Shown piece after piece: positions 43,763-52,721 of a DNA stretch of 64,000 nt. The notes below the pieces were generated by a model. The model worked only from the letters and a program-made list of their open reading frames with translations. It did not search any database and was not told the origin of the DNA. The DNA comes from Thalassobellus citreus (GTDB taxonomy: Bacteria > Bacteroidota > Bacteroidia > Flavobacteriales > Flavobacteriaceae): positions 124,001-188,000 of the forward strand of contig NZ_JBISCC010000124.1 of the NCBI RefSeq assembly GCF_044385915.1, written 5' to 3'. Numbering within the stretch: position 1 is the first letter of the stretch; the number at the start of each line of letters is the position of its first letter. Made by a program: the position numbers and the translations under genes.

Positions 43763-44265
43763 TTAGTTTTTCTACTAAAAATAATAGTTATTAACGTGCA
43801 CAATAAAATAGTAAATATACTTGAGAATAACGTTTTTTGAAAGACTAAAAGTATTTTTGAGGCGCTAAATATTTCTAAAGAAAATAAAACAATATGATGT
43901 AATAATGTTAATAGGGTTATGTATGTTAGTTTTGAGCCAAATTCTACATTATCAAACTTAATAGCATAGTTTTCATATTGTACACCGAATGAGAATCTTA
44001 GTAGTGTAGGTCTAGCATAAGCTATTAAAACTGATGCTGCTGCATGAATACCACCAGAATCTGAGAACAAATCAATAGATAAGCCTATTAAAAAACTTAG
44101 AAAAATAAATAAAACTCTATTGTTTTTAGTTGGATATAAAACAATAAATAAAATATAAATATATGGATTTATATTGCCCAAAAAATTAACATGGTTACAA
44201 ATTAAAACTTGTATAAGTAACAATACAAAAAAACGGATGCTATTTATTGAAACGACACTGTTCAT
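43759..44265 (-). CDS. mreD: rod shape-determining protein MreD
   Basis: 168 aa with five or six hydrophobic segments; typical length and membrane layout for MreD, weakly conserved in sequence (FLGNINPYIYILFIVLYPTK, FLIGLSIDLFSDSGGIHAAA). Identity rests partly on position between mreC and mrdA. It links MreB/MreC to the membrane synthases. It abuts mreC with no gap. Confidence 0.92.
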   Translation of the reverse strand: MNSVVSINSIRFFVLLLIQVLICNHVNFLGNINPYIYILFIVLYPTKNNRVLFIFLSFLIGLSIDLFSDSGGIHAAASVLIAYARPTLLRFSFGVQYENYAIKFDNVEFGSKLTYITLLTLLHHIVLFSLEIFSASKILLVFQKTLFSSIFTILLCTLITIIFSRKTK

Positions 44266-45081
44266 TTAGTTTGTATTTAACAAATTAGTAATTTCTTTAG
44301 CGTCTAAATTTTCTATGATATAGACATGCTCAATATTGGTCATGTCGTTAAATAGCTTTATGTTAATTTCATAATAATTTTCTGCTGCATCTAATTTAAA
44401 ATCTTTAATAGTTCCAATAGGAATTCCTTTAGGAAAAATTGAAGAACGTCCTGAGGTAATTATGGTGTCTCCTTTAACAACAGGAGCTACTTTTTCAACA
44501 TCAATTAATTGAATGAAGTTAGGTGATTTCCCGTTCCAAACTAAAGACCCAAAATGGTTTGTTTTTTTTAATTGTACACTTATTTTACTAGTGCTATTTA
44601 AAATAGATATTACTGTAGCATATTTTGAGCTTGTTTCATCAATTATGCCTAATATACCTTTACTTGTAATAACTCCAAAATCTTGTTTAATACTATCTTT
44701 TAATCCTTTGTTTATTAGTAGCACATTATTATTAGCAGAATAACTGTTTTTTAATATGTTTGCAGCTGTAAATTTGTATTTATTTTTAAAAGAAATACTG
44801 TCAATATAAGTAGAATCGTTTTTGTTGTCTGAATTATATAAAAGTGATTTTAATCGTTTGTTTTCTTCTGCTAGTAATTGATTTTGAGACTTCAAATTAA
44901 AATAATCTGAAACGTTATTTATAGAATTATAAATACCACCAGTTAAAAAATTTGCCGAATTTATAAACTTACTTTTATGGTAAGAATGTGATTGAATAGT
45001 AAATAAAATAGAAATAAAAAACAGCAACAAGAACAACAAAAAGTTTTTGTTTCTTATTATAAAATTTATAATCTGTTGCAT
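44266..45081 (-). CDS. mreC: rod shape-determining protein MreC
   Basis: 271 aa. One N-terminal TM helix (FLLFLLLFFISILFTIQSHS), a short coiled coil (LLAEENKRLKSLLYNSDN) and the periplasmic beta-barrel-like domain with ITSKGILGIIDETSSKYATV and GRSSIFPKGIPIGTI. It scaffolds the elongasome in the periplasm. 16 nt downstream of mreB. Confidence 0.96.
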   Translation of the reverse strand: MQQIINFIIRNKNFLLFLLLFFISILFTIQSHSYHKSKFINSANFLTGGIYNSINNVSDYFNLKSQNQLLAEENKRLKSLLYNSDNKNDSTYIDSISFKNKYKFTAANILKNSYSANNNVLLINKGLKDSIKQDFGVITSKGILGIIDETSSKYATVISILNSTSKISVQLKKTNHFGSLVWNGKSPNFIQLIDVEKVAPVVKGDTIITSGRSSIFPKGIPIGTIKDFKLDAAENYYEINIKLFNDMTNIEHVYIIENLDAKEITNLLNTN

Positions 45082-45097
45082 GCTTAATCTTGTATTG

Positions 45098-46126
45098 CTA
45101 TTTAATCAATACGCTTTTATATTTAGGTAGGTTTTTAAGAGTAATACCGGTGCCTCTAACAACCGCTCTTAATGGATCTTCTGCAATATAAACAGGTAAA
45201 TCTGTTTTTTGCGATAAACGCTTGTCTAAACCACGAAGCATCGAGCCTCCACCTGCTAAATAAATACCTGTATTATAAATGTCGGCAGCCAATTCTGGTG
45301 GTGTTTGCGATAAGGTTTCCATAACTGCATCTTCTATTCTTAAAATAGACTTATCTAATGCTTTAGCGATTTCTCTATATGAAATAGAAACTTGTTTTGG
45401 TTTCCCTGTTAATAAATCACGCCCTTGAACACTCATATCCTCTGGCGGTAATTCTAAATCTTCAGTAGCTGCTCCGATTTGAATTTTTATTTTTTCTGCT
45501 GTACGCTCACCAACATATAAGTTGTGTTGTGTACGCATGTAGTAAACAATATCGTTTGTAAATACATCTCCTGCAATTTTAACCGATTTGTCGCATACAA
45601 TACCTCCAAGAGCGATTACAGCAATTTCTGTAGTACCACCACCTATATCTACAACCATATTTCCTTTAGGTTGCATAATATCTACACCTATACCAATAGC
45701 TGCTGCCATAGGTTCGTGAATTAAATAAACTTCTTTACCATTTACACGCTCACACGATTCTTTTACAGCACGCATTTCAACTTCAGTAATTCCAGAAGGA
45801 ATACAAACAACCATTCTTAAAGCAGGCGTAAAAAATTTCTTTTTTAAAGCAGGGATGTTTTTAATAAACATGCTTATCATTTGCTCTGAAGCATCAAAAT
45901 CGGCAATAACACCATCTTTTAATGGGCGAATGGTTTTAATATTTTCATGAGTCTTCCCTTGCATTAAACTAGCTTCATGACCAACCGCTATAATTTTACC
46001 AGAAACACGGTCTCTAGCAACTATAGAAGGAGAATCAACAACAACTTTGTCATTATGTATTATAAGTGTATTTGCAGTACCTAAATCTATTGCAATATCT
46101 TCACTTAGGAAGTCAAAAAAGCCCAT
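45098..46126 (-). CDS. mreB: rod shape-determining protein MreB
   Basis: 342 aa actin-like ATPase. Phosphate 1 motif IAIDLGTANTLI, phosphate 2 NMVVDIGGGTTEIAVIALGG, adenosine motif NTGIYLAGGGSMLRGLD, and the conserved IPSGITEVEMRAVKESC and HEPMAAAIGIGV. It forms filaments under the inner membrane that direct RodA/PBP2. First gene of mreB-mreC-mreD-mrdA-rodA. purH, which usually stands just upstream in related genomes, is 3.8 kb away here because a plus-strand block intervenes. Confidence 0.98.
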   Translation of the reverse strand: MGFFDFLSEDIAIDLGTANTLIIHNDKVVVDSPSIVARDRVSGKIIAVGHEASLMQGKTHENIKTIRPLKDGVIADFDASEQMISMFIKNIPALKKKFFTPALRMVVCIPSGITEVEMRAVKESCERVNGKEVYLIHEPMAAAIGIGVDIMQPKGNMVVDIGGGTTEIAVIALGGIVCDKSVKIAGDVFTNDIVYYMRTQHNLYVGERTAEKIKIQIGAATEDLELPPEDMSVQGRDLLTGKPKQVSISYREIAKALDKSILRIEDAVMETLSQTPPELAADIYNTGIYLAGGGSMLRGLDKRLSQKTDLPVYIAEDPLRAVVRGTGITLKNLPKYKSVLIK

Positions 46127-46425
46127 GTATTAACGGTGGTTTATGAGGTTAAAATTCAATTGCAGTAAAAGTAATAAAACTAAATAAAAAAATGGAGGTT
46201 TGCTATTGATAGTTGAAAAATAATTTTTAAAGTCATAATTACTTGTAAATATACATTTGTAATTGATTCGTTTAATTTAAAAATATAACTGTATTTTTAT
46301 ATTTAAAATGCGTTTTGTCGAATTATTTTGCTTTTAATCTGTATTTTTTGTAAGATTGTATGTTCAAATACGTAAAAGGTATTTAGTATTGAACCCAAAT
46401 TTATTAACCTAAAAAGTAAAAAAAA
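46127..46425. other. 299-bp divergent gap upstream of mreB
   Basis: Divergent between mreB and the unknown gene at 46426. A TACATTTG on the plus strand (46252-46259) is the only good -7 match and would give a 160-nt leader to the rightward gene; no strong minus-strand promoter for mreB was found (TACTTTTA at 46173-46166 is one base off). No ORF. Confidence 0.45.
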
Positions 46426-46875
46426 ATGAACACACCAAATTTATGTACTACAGCTCCTCCTGGAGAACCTATTTCTGCTAGTGATATTATTGTCAAAAAA
46501 AAACTAGAAGCTCAAATTAGTTTTGGTTTTGTAACTAACTCATCAAGTGAGAAGCCTTTTTCGCCGCTAGTACAAGTTAGTTATGGTGACTCAGGTAATC
46601 TACAAGTGAGTGCAGTGGTTTTTGTAGCGGCTTCTGAAAAACCTAATTTTTCAGGAATTAATAAACAATTCGTTATTTCAAGTTCTGGAGAAAAGGAATT
46701 AGATTTCTTTATAATTTATGATGAGCCAGAAGAAAGACATAAAGTTTTTGATGCCTACCGAATTGATTTTATTGTTGAAAATCCACCTGAAGATTTAGTC
46801 CAAATTCAAACTTTTCTTTGGGATGAAGATCCTATTGCTTCTAGAGGCACAACAACAGATGTTAAAAAGATTTAG
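46426..46875 (+). CDS. hypothetical protein beside TPR histidine kinase
   Basis: 149 aa, no signal peptide or TM helix. The start MNTPNLCTTAPPGEPISASD is low-complexity and Pro/Thr rich with one cysteine; the rest alternates short hydrophobic strands (LEAQISFGFVTNSSSEKPF, GNLQVSAVVFVAASEK, ELDFFIIYDEPEERHKVFDA), suggesting a single beta-sandwich. I recognise no family. It has its own terminator just before the histidine kinase promoter, so it is a separate transcript of the inserted plus-strand block. Confidence 0.65.
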   Translation: MNTPNLCTTAPPGEPISASDIIVKKKLEAQISFGFVTNSSSEKPFSPLVQVSYGDSGNLQVSAVVFVAASEKPNFSGINKQFVISSSGEKELDFFIIYDEPEERHKVFDAYRIDFIVENPPEDLVQIQTFLWDEDPIASRGTTTDVKKI

Positions 46876-46896
46876 AACGGCTTTTTATATAATTAT

Positions 46897-46932
46897 AAAT
46901 CCATAAACTTTTTATATTTATGGATTTTTTTT
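46897..46932 (+). terminator. terminator after the 46426 gene
   Basis: AAATCCATAAA pairs with TTTATGGATTT and is followed by a run of T. The T-run lies inside the longest open frame of the next gene, which supports the later start at 46950. Confidence 0.8.
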
Positions 46933-46936
46933 TGGA

Positions 46937-46944
46937 TATATTTG
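46937..46944 (+). promoter_or_regulatory. -7 element of the TPR histidine kinase gene
   Basis: TATATTTG, only 5 nt before the ATG at 46950, implying a leaderless mRNA. No good -33 because the preceding terminator fills that space. Confidence 0.5.
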
Positions 46945-46949
46945 TAATT

Positions 46950-48707
46950 ATGAATTTCTGTTTGAAAGCAATAATTAAAGATCTTTTAGTCCTACTATTT
47001 ATGTTGTCAGGATGTTTTCTTTTTTCTCAAGTAGAAGAGGAAATAGAATCATTTAATATAGAAATTAAAAAAAAAGCTAATGAGTATAGCTCATACACTC
47101 ATTTTTATAATGCTTCATTATTTTTTATAGAAAAAGAATGGGATTCTACATTGGTGTGCTCTATGAAACATATCGATTTAGCCATTAATAATAAGGAGCT
47201 TACTGATTATTCTCATTATTTTAGAGGTTATAGTTTTTCCAAAAAAGAACTATTTAAACAAGCTCAAAAAGAATTCAAGTTAATATCACGGGAATTTGAA
47301 TTTCATTATTTAGTTAAAATGAAATTAGCTGAAATAGCATTAGAAGCCTATCAATTTAAGGAAGTAATTTCTTATTATAGAGAATTAATAGATTTACCAG
47401 AGCAACATTATACTTATTTTAAAAAAAGCACTGTTCTTCATAATTTAGGGATATCCTATCTTCATTTAAATAAATTTAAGCAAGCAGAACCATATTTAGT
47501 TGAAGCTTTAAGGTATGAAGAACAGCAAAAAGATACTCTAGGAATTATTAGTGCATATGGAAATTTAGCCACTTTGTATTACGAGCAATACAAAGATGAT
47601 TTAGCTATTTTATATTTTGAAAGAGCATATCAACTTTCTATAAAGATTAAAGACTTTCATTCGAAACAACTTACTGCTAAAAATATGGCCGTAGTAGAAG
47701 AAAATCGTAAAAATTTTAAAGCAGCTTTAGTTTACAGAAAAGAATACGAGCAATGGAAAGATTCCTTAAATAATCAAAATAAAATTTATGAAGTAGCAAA
47801 ACTTGAAAAAGAGTTTGCTGTTAAGCAAAAACAAAAAGAGGTTAGTTTATTACAGGCCGAAAATAAAGCTAAAATTGTTGAGAGAGATGGCTTGTTATAT
47901 TCTGTAATAACCTTATTAATTTTGTTAGCAGTTACATTTTATTTTTATAAAGAAAAGCAGCAAGCTAATAAAATTATTGTAGCTCAAAAAGAAGGCTTAG
48001 ATGAATTGAACGCTACTAAAGATAAGTTGTTTTCTATTGTTAGTCACGATTTACGATCGTCTGTAAATGCTTTAAAAACAAGTAATACAAAGTTATTAGA
48101 TAATTTAGAAGAAAAGAATTTAGAAGCGCTTGATGTGTTGTTGCATAATAATAGTGCTATTGTTAATGGCGCTTATAATTTGTTAGATAATTTGTTGAAT
48201 TGGGCATTGCTACAAACCAAGCAATCTTATTTTGAAATTACATCGATACGTTTGTTTTTTATTGTAGAGCAAATGGCGTATAATTATAAGCCGCTTATGC
48301 TAGATAAATCGATAGATTTTGAAAGTACGGTTTTGAAAAAAGATGTGGTGTTTGCCGATCAAGAATCGTTAAAAATTATATTACGAAACTTGTTAGATAA
48401 TGCAATTAAGTTTTCAAACCCACACGGAACTATTAAGATTTATACGCAAAATGAAAACGAAACATATTGCGATTTAGTTATTGAAGATTCTGGTTTAGGA
48501 ATGAGTGAAGCCATACGCAAAAATCTTCTTGAAGAATCATCGTTATTGTCTAAAAAAGAAAATGAAAATATTGAAGGTACAGGATTAGGACTGCAATTGT
48601 GTAAATCGTTAATTAAAAAGAACAATGGTAAGTTTTCAATAGAAAGCGAATTAGGAAAAGGTACGAAAATGATTGTATCTTTGCCTAAAACAACATTAAA
48701 TGGATAA
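46950..48707 (+). CDS. TPR-repeat sensor histidine kinase
   Basis: 585 aa from ATG 46950; the ten codons before it fall in the terminator and promoter. Signal-like start (LLVLLFMLSGCFLFSQ), then about six TPR-like helical pairs between 40 and 270 (HNLGISYLHLNKFKQAEPYL, YGNLATLYYEQYKDDLAILY), a coiled coil, one TM helix (LLYSVITLLILLAVTFYFYK), HisKA with SIVSHDLRSSVNALK and HATPase_c (LRNLLDNAIKFSNP, VIEDSGLGMS, GTGLGLQLCKSL). This architecture is common in Bacteroidota and senses extracytoplasmic cues through the TPR region. It overlaps the LytTR regulator by 8 nt. Confidence 0.93.
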   Translation: MNFCLKAIIKDLLVLLFMLSGCFLFSQVEEEIESFNIEIKKKANEYSSYTHFYNASLFFIEKEWDSTLVCSMKHIDLAINNKELTDYSHYFRGYSFSKKELFKQAQKEFKLISREFEFHYLVKMKLAEIALEAYQFKEVISYYRELIDLPEQHYTYFKKSTVLHNLGISYLHLNKFKQAEPYLVEALRYEEQQKDTLGIISAYGNLATLYYEQYKDDLAILYFERAYQLSIKIKDFHSKQLTAKNMAVVEENRKNFKAALVYRKEYEQWKDSLNNQNKIYEVAKLEKEFAVKQKQKEVSLLQAENKAKIVERDGLLYSVITLLILLAVTFYFYKEKQQANKIIVAQKEGLDELNATKDKLFSIVSHDLRSSVNALKTSNTKLLDNLEEKNLEALDVLLHNNSAIVNGAYNLLDNLLNWALLQTKQSYFEITSIRLFFIVEQMAYNYKPLMLDKSIDFESTVLKKDVVFADQESLKIILRNLLDNAIKFSNPHGTIKIYTQNENETYCDLVIEDSGLGMSEAIRKNLLEESSLLSKKENENIEGTGLGLQLCKSLIKKNNGKFSIESELGKGTKMIVSLPKTTLNG

Positions 48708-49446
48708 GGTTAATGTTCTTATTATTGAAGATACTCCTGCCGAAAGTAATAGATTAATAAAAGTACTTGAGGCTAATAATTATAATATTGTTGGAGTTGC
48801 TTCATCGTTTAAAGACGGGTTAGAGCTTTTTTATAACCGCGCCATAGACATTCTTGTTATCGATATTTTCTTAAATGGTAACCCAGACGGAATTTCCTTT
48901 GCCGAAACCATTAGTGTAAGTCCAAATGCTTCTAAGCCATTTGTGTTTTTAACCAGTTCTACAGACCGAAAAATATTTGAACGCGCTAAATTAACTCAGC
49001 CTTTTAGCTACTTAATGAAACCTTTTAATGAGTTAGAAATTTTATATGCTTTAGAAATGGCTGTAGAAAAATTCTATGCGCAACCCGATGTTTTTTTAGG
49101 TGATGAAGAAGATACTATTATAAGTGACGACTATCTATTTATAAAGAAAGGAAAGGCTCTAAAAAAAGTACTTATTACAGATATTATTTATATTGAAGTA
49201 GAAGAGAAATATTGTAATATTATTACCGAAAACGAGAAATTTGTTATTTTAATATCGCTAACAAAAATCTTGAAATTGTTAGACTCGGCTGTTTTTTCTA
49301 GAACCCATAGAAATTATATAGTAAACACTGAAAAAATTATTGAAATTATTCCTGCAGATAACCTTATTATTCTTTCAGGAAATCATAAAGCAGTACTTAG
49401 TGATACTTATAAAGATATCTTGAAAAAGATTCGAACTTTAAAGTAA
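48700..49446 (+). CDS. LytTR-family response regulator
   Basis: 248 aa. Receiver domain 1-122 with acid pocket IIEDTPAE, phospho-Asp in ILVIDIFLNGNPDG, Ser/Thr in FLTSSTD and Lys in LMKPFNE. LytTR DNA-binding domain about 140-248 (LFIKKGKALKKVLITDIIYI, EVEEKYCNIIT, FSRTHRNYIVN). Partner of the upstream kinase by overlap. Targets unknown. Confidence 0.94.
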   Translation: MDKVNVLIIEDTPAESNRLIKVLEANNYNIVGVASSFKDGLELFYNRAIDILVIDIFLNGNPDGISFAETISVSPNASKPFVFLTSSTDRKIFERAKLTQPFSYLMKPFNELEILYALEMAVEKFYAQPDVFLGDEEDTIISDDYLFIKKGKALKKVLITDIIYIEVEEKYCNIITENEKFVILISLTKILKLLDSAVFSRTHRNYIVNTEKIIEIIPADNLIILSGNHKAVLSDTYKDILKKIRTLK

Positions 49447-49651
49447 TTAAATGTAGAGATTGTATTTCTTTATTTAGCAAATAGCCTTTCTTAAGCAGGC
49501 ATTTTTTTAAACACAAATTAGGTTTATTTTTCATTTTTCCGCTCTCATGGGTAAAAATCCCTGTTTTATGCCTATATATTAAAATGGTTAGCTCTTTAAC
49601 TATAATTTTATAGAAGAATAAAGAACTATTTATAATTAATGTATGTATTCT

Positions 49652-49795
49652 ATGGAAAATGATACTGATAAAAATAGGCCAAAAATGAATTTAAATAGAA
49701 CTAAAAAAAAGTTTTCAGATTATTTTATTTACTTCATTGCAATAGCAATAATAGCGCAATTATTTCTTTTAGTTTATAGGTTAATACAATTGTAA
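49652..49795 (+). CDS. 47-aa single-helix membrane miniprotein (candidate)
   Basis: Short frame from ATG 49652 to TAA 49793-49795. Residues 1-22 are polar and basic (MENDTDKNRPKMNLNRTKKK), followed by a hydrophobic segment FIYFIAIAIIAQLFLLVY and a short RLIQL tail, the layout of a small single-pass membrane protein with the basic side in the cytoplasm. A second ATG at codon 12 is possible. No family recognised; support is only the coherent topology. Confidence 0.4.
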   Translation: MENDTDKNRPKMNLNRTKKKFSDYFIYFIAIAIIAQLFLLVYRLIQL

Positions 49796-49900
49796 TTGCT
49801 AGAATAAATTAGACTATCTAGTTTAGGGATATTGTAGTTTAATAACTTCTTAGAGTGAGAAGTTGAGGGAGAGGCGTATTAATTAATAGTTAATACCAAA

Positions 49901-49928
49901 AAAAGAGCACTATGGGTAGTGCTCTTTT
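49901..49928. terminator. bidirectional terminator beside purH
   Basis: AAAAGAGCACTA-TGGG-TAGTGCTCTTTT, perfect 12-bp stem. It follows the purH stop on the minus strand. Confidence 0.9.
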
Positions 49929-49957
49929 CTTATTTATAATTATGTGTGTTATTATGG

Positions 49958-51490
49958 TTAGTGTTTAAAATGACGTGTTCCAGTCATAACCATAGATACA
50001 TTATTTTCATTACAATAATCAATACTTAATTGATCTTTAATAGAGCCACCTGGTTGAATTACTGCACTAATGCCAGCATTTTTAGCTATCTCAACACAAT
50101 CAGGAAATGGGAAAAATGCATCACTAGCCATAGCAGCACCATTTAAATCAAACTTAAAAGTTTGTGCTTTATGTATAGCTTGCTCTAAGGCATCAACGCG
50201 ACTTGTTTGTCCTGTTCCAGCCGCAAGTAATTGATTGTTTTTAGTTAATACAATCGTATTAGATTTTGTGTGCTTACAAATTTTTGAAGCAAAAATTAAA
50301 TCGCTTAATTCGCTTTCAGAAGGGTTTGTATTGGTTACATTTTTTAACCCCTCAATAGTATCTGTAACATTGTTTCTGTCTTGTAATAAAACACCATTTA
50401 AACAACTTCTAACATTCATTTTTGGCATTTCAATATCATGAAGCGCTAAAAGGATTCTGTTTTTTTTACCTTTTAAAATTTCTAATGCATCATCAGCAAA
50501 AGAAGGGGCGATAACTACTTCACAAAATAAACCGTGAATTTCTTCAGCAGTAGCTAAATCAATTTCTTTATTACTTATTAAAACACCACCAAATGCAGAA
50601 ACAGGGTCTCCGGCAAGGGCATCTACATAAGCTTGGTGTAAAGTTTCTCTTTGTGCTAAACCACAAGCGTTGTTATGTTTTAAAATAGCAAATGTTGGTG
50701 CGTCGTTTTTAAATTCTAAAATTAAGTTAACCGCTGCATCAACATCTAATAGGTTATTATAACTTAATTCTTTACCATGAAGTTTAGTAAATATTTCATC
50801 AAAATTTCCGAAGAAGAAACCTCTTTGGTGCGGGTTTTCTCCATAACGTAATACCTTTCCTTTTGTTTCACTTATTTTTAAAGCAGCTTCATCATGGTTT
50901 TGATTGAAGTAGTTAAAAATAGCTGTATCATAATGTGATGATACGTTAAATGCTTTTCCAGCAAAACGCTTTCTGTTTTCTTCAGAAATACTTCCGTTGT
51001 TTTCAGAAATAAGTTCTAAAAACTCCGCATAATCATCAACAGAAGACACACAAATAACGTCAGCATAATTTTTTGCAGCAGCACGAATTAACGAAATACC
51101 ACCTATATCTATTTTTTCAATAATATCTTGTTCACTAGCGCCAGAAGCTACTGTTTTTTCAAACGGGTATAAATCAACTATAACCACGTCAATTTGCGGA
51201 ATCTCATATTCTGCTAATTCTGCAACATCACCATCATGATTTTGTCTGTTTAAAATACCTCCAAAAACTTTTGGGTGTAATGTTTTTACACGACCACCAA
51301 GTATAGACGGGTATGAAGTCACATCTTCAACAGGAACAACTTTAATGCCTAAATCGTTAATAAATTTCTCAGTTCCACCAGTAGAATAAATGGTTACACC
51401 TTGTTTGTCTAGTTCTTTTACAATAGGCTCTAAACCCTCTTTGCTAAATACAGATATTAATGCCGATTTAATGGTTTTTTCGTTGCTCAT
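49958..51490 (-). CDS. purH: bifunctional AICAR formyltransferase / IMP cyclohydrolase
   Basis: 510 aa. N-terminal MGS-like IMP cyclohydrolase domain (ALISVFSKEGLEPIVKELDK, IYSTGGTEKF, GGRVKTLHPKVFGGIL) and C-terminal AICARFT domain (LRYGENPHQRGFFFG, FAILKHNNACGLA with the catalytic Lys-His, GDPVSAFGGVLISN, AMASDAFFPFPD). It carries out the last two steps of IMP synthesis and uses 10-formyl-tetrahydrofolate. It usually stands next to mreB in relatives. A minus-strand -7 box is 46 nt upstream. Confidence 0.97.
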   Translation of the reverse strand: MSNEKTIKSALISVFSKEGLEPIVKELDKQGVTIYSTGGTEKFINDLGIKVVPVEDVTSYPSILGGRVKTLHPKVFGGILNRQNHDGDVAELAEYEIPQIDVVIVDLYPFEKTVASGASEQDIIEKIDIGGISLIRAAAKNYADVICVSSVDDYAEFLELISENNGSISEENRKRFAGKAFNVSSHYDTAIFNYFNQNHDEAALKISETKGKVLRYGENPHQRGFFFGNFDEIFTKLHGKELSYNNLLDVDAAVNLILEFKNDAPTFAILKHNNACGLAQRETLHQAYVDALAGDPVSAFGGVLISNKEIDLATAEEIHGLFCEVVIAPSFADDALEILKGKKNRILLALHDIEMPKMNVRSCLNGVLLQDRNNVTDTIEGLKNVTNTNPSESELSDLIFASKICKHTKSNTIVLTKNNQLLAAGTGQTSRVDALEQAIHKAQTFKFDLNGAAMASDAFFPFPDCVEIAKNAGISAVIQPGGSIKDQLSIDYCNENNVSMVMTGTRHFKH

Positions 51491-51535
51491 TTTGTTGTGT
51501 TATGTTTTTAAGGATGTGAAATTTGCAATTATTTG

Positions 51536-51543
51536 CAAAAGTA
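51536..51543 (-). promoter_or_regulatory. -7 element of purH
   Basis: TACTTTTG on the minus strand, 46 nt before the purH ATG. Two ATTTGCAA copies 10 bp apart (51521 and 51531) overlap this region. Confidence 0.5.
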
Positions 51544-51622
51544 CTTATTTACTTTAAAAAAGGAGCTTAGATTTGTTAAAAAAGAGGCTGTTTTTTTAAC
51601 TATAAGAAAGAGTTGTTAACAA

Positions 51623-52078
51623 CTATAATATTTTGGCTACTTCATTACATACAAATTCTAAAAAGCGTTCGTCTGCTTCAGAAAAAGGATCTGGCGTATT
51701 AGAATCTATGTCTATTTGCCCAATGTTTTCTCCATTTACAAAAATAGGTACTACAATTTCAGCTTTAACGGTAATGCTACAGGCAATATAATTATCTTGA
51801 GCTGCTACATCTGGTACAACAAAGTTTTTATTGCTAACGGCTACTTGTCCGCAAATACCTTTTCCAAAAGGAATAACAGTATGGTCTGTTGGTGCACCAA
51901 CATAAGGCCCTAAAAGTAGTTCTTCTTTAGCGCCATTTCTAAAATAGAATCCTACCCAGTTGTAATACTCTATGGTTTTTTCTAGCAATTCACAAATACT
52001 TAATAGGCGTTCGTTGGTTGTTTTTTCTGTTTGTTTAACAATCGTTGTAATTTGTGGTTTTAAAGTATCAAAAATCAT
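51623..52078 (-). CDS. GAF-domain protein, free methionine-R-sulfoxide reductase-like
   Basis: 151 aa from the ATG at 52078; a longer frame to 52186 would overlap the divergent xrtF gene and has no family support. One GAF domain: NWVGFYFRNGAKEELLLGPY, IPFGKGICGQVAVSNKNFVV, DNYIACSITVKAEIVVPIFV and GQIDIDSNTPDPFSEADERF. Cysteines in KGICG and YIACS occupy the redox positions of fRMsr enzymes, which reduce free methionine-(R)-sulfoxide. Cytoplasmic. 132 nt upstream of purH on the same strand, a usual neighbour. Confidence 0.85.
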   Translation of the reverse strand: MIFDTLKPQITTIVKQTEKTTNERLLSICELLEKTIEYYNWVGFYFRNGAKEELLLGPYVGAPTDHTVIPFGKGICGQVAVSNKNFVVPDVAAQDNYIACSITVKAEIVVPIFVNGENIGQIDIDSNTPDPFSEADERFLEFVCNEVAKIL

Positions 52079-52169
52079 AAAGCTAAAAGTTTTGGTAAAA
52101 GTATTTAAAAAGCTGTAATTTCGATATTCGGTTTTAATAAATTTAACACCCAGAAATATTTTAATTTTT

Positions 52170-52721
52170 TTGAAGGAACTTTTCATAAAATATAAGTCGG
52201 TTATAAAATTTATACTTACGTTTTTAGTAGTATATATCGGTTTTTCAGTGTTGTATAAGTTTTATTTACAATATTCAGATGGTTCAAAATTTTACCCAGA
52301 TTATATGACGTATTTAGTTTCTAAGCAAAGTGAAGCGTTGCTTAATGTTTTTGGATATAATACATATGTTTTACCACACCCAGACGAACCGTCAATGAAA
52401 CTTATTGTTAATGGGCAATATTTGGGTAGAGTTATAGAAGGTTGTAATGCTATTAGTGTTATTATTTTGTTTCTTTCGTTTATAATAGCGTTTTCTGGTA
52501 AGTTGAAAACTACTTTTTTTTATATCCTTTCAGGAAGTGTTTTAATTTACGTTGTTAACTTATTGCGTATTGCTGTTTTGAGTATGGGTATATATCATTA
52601 TCCAGATCATTCAGAATTTTTACATACAGTTATTTTTCCTGCTATTATATACGGGATGGTTTTTTTACTATGGATTTTTTGGGTGAATCGTTTTTCTAAA
52701 TTGAATAACAAAAATGGATAA
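52170..52721 (+). CDS. xrtF: exosortase family protein XrtF
   Basis: 183 aa from TTG 52170 (GAAGGA precedes-like context; no better ATG). Five or six TM helices. Catalytic triad of exosortases is visible: Cys in IEGCNAISVIILFLSF, Arg in NLLRIAVLSMGIYHYPDHSE and His in FLHTVIFPAIIYG. The family cleaves C-terminal sorting tails at the membrane, analogous to sortases. It overlaps its partner gene by 8 nt. No target with a recognisable tail was found in the window. Confidence 0.9.
   Translation: MKELFIKYKSVIKFILTFLVVYIGFSVLYKFYLQYSDGSKFYPDYMTYLVSKQSEALLNVFGYNTYVLPHPDEPSMKLIVNGQYLGRVIEGCNAISVIILFLSFIIAFSGKLKTTFFYILSGSVLIYVVNLLRIAVLSMGIYHYPDHSEFLHTVIFPAIIYGMVFLLWIFWVNRFSKLNNKNG

Larger units (their letters stand above)
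49447..49957. other. 511-bp gap between the LytTR regulator and purH
   Basis: Holds a weak hairpin with T-run near 49483-49508 (GCCT/AGGC then T7) that may end the two-component operon, the 47-codon ORF at 49652-49795, and the purH-side terminator at 49901-49928. No other coding signal. Confidence 0.5.

Noticed and set aside
46920..46949. Ten-codon N-terminal extension of the TPR histidine kinase
   Set aside because: Lies in the T-run of the preceding terminator and in the -7 promoter element.
52079..52186. N-terminal extension of the GAF protein
   Set aside because: Overlaps the divergent xrtF start, is not part of the GAF family, and an ATG at 52078 gives the normal protein.
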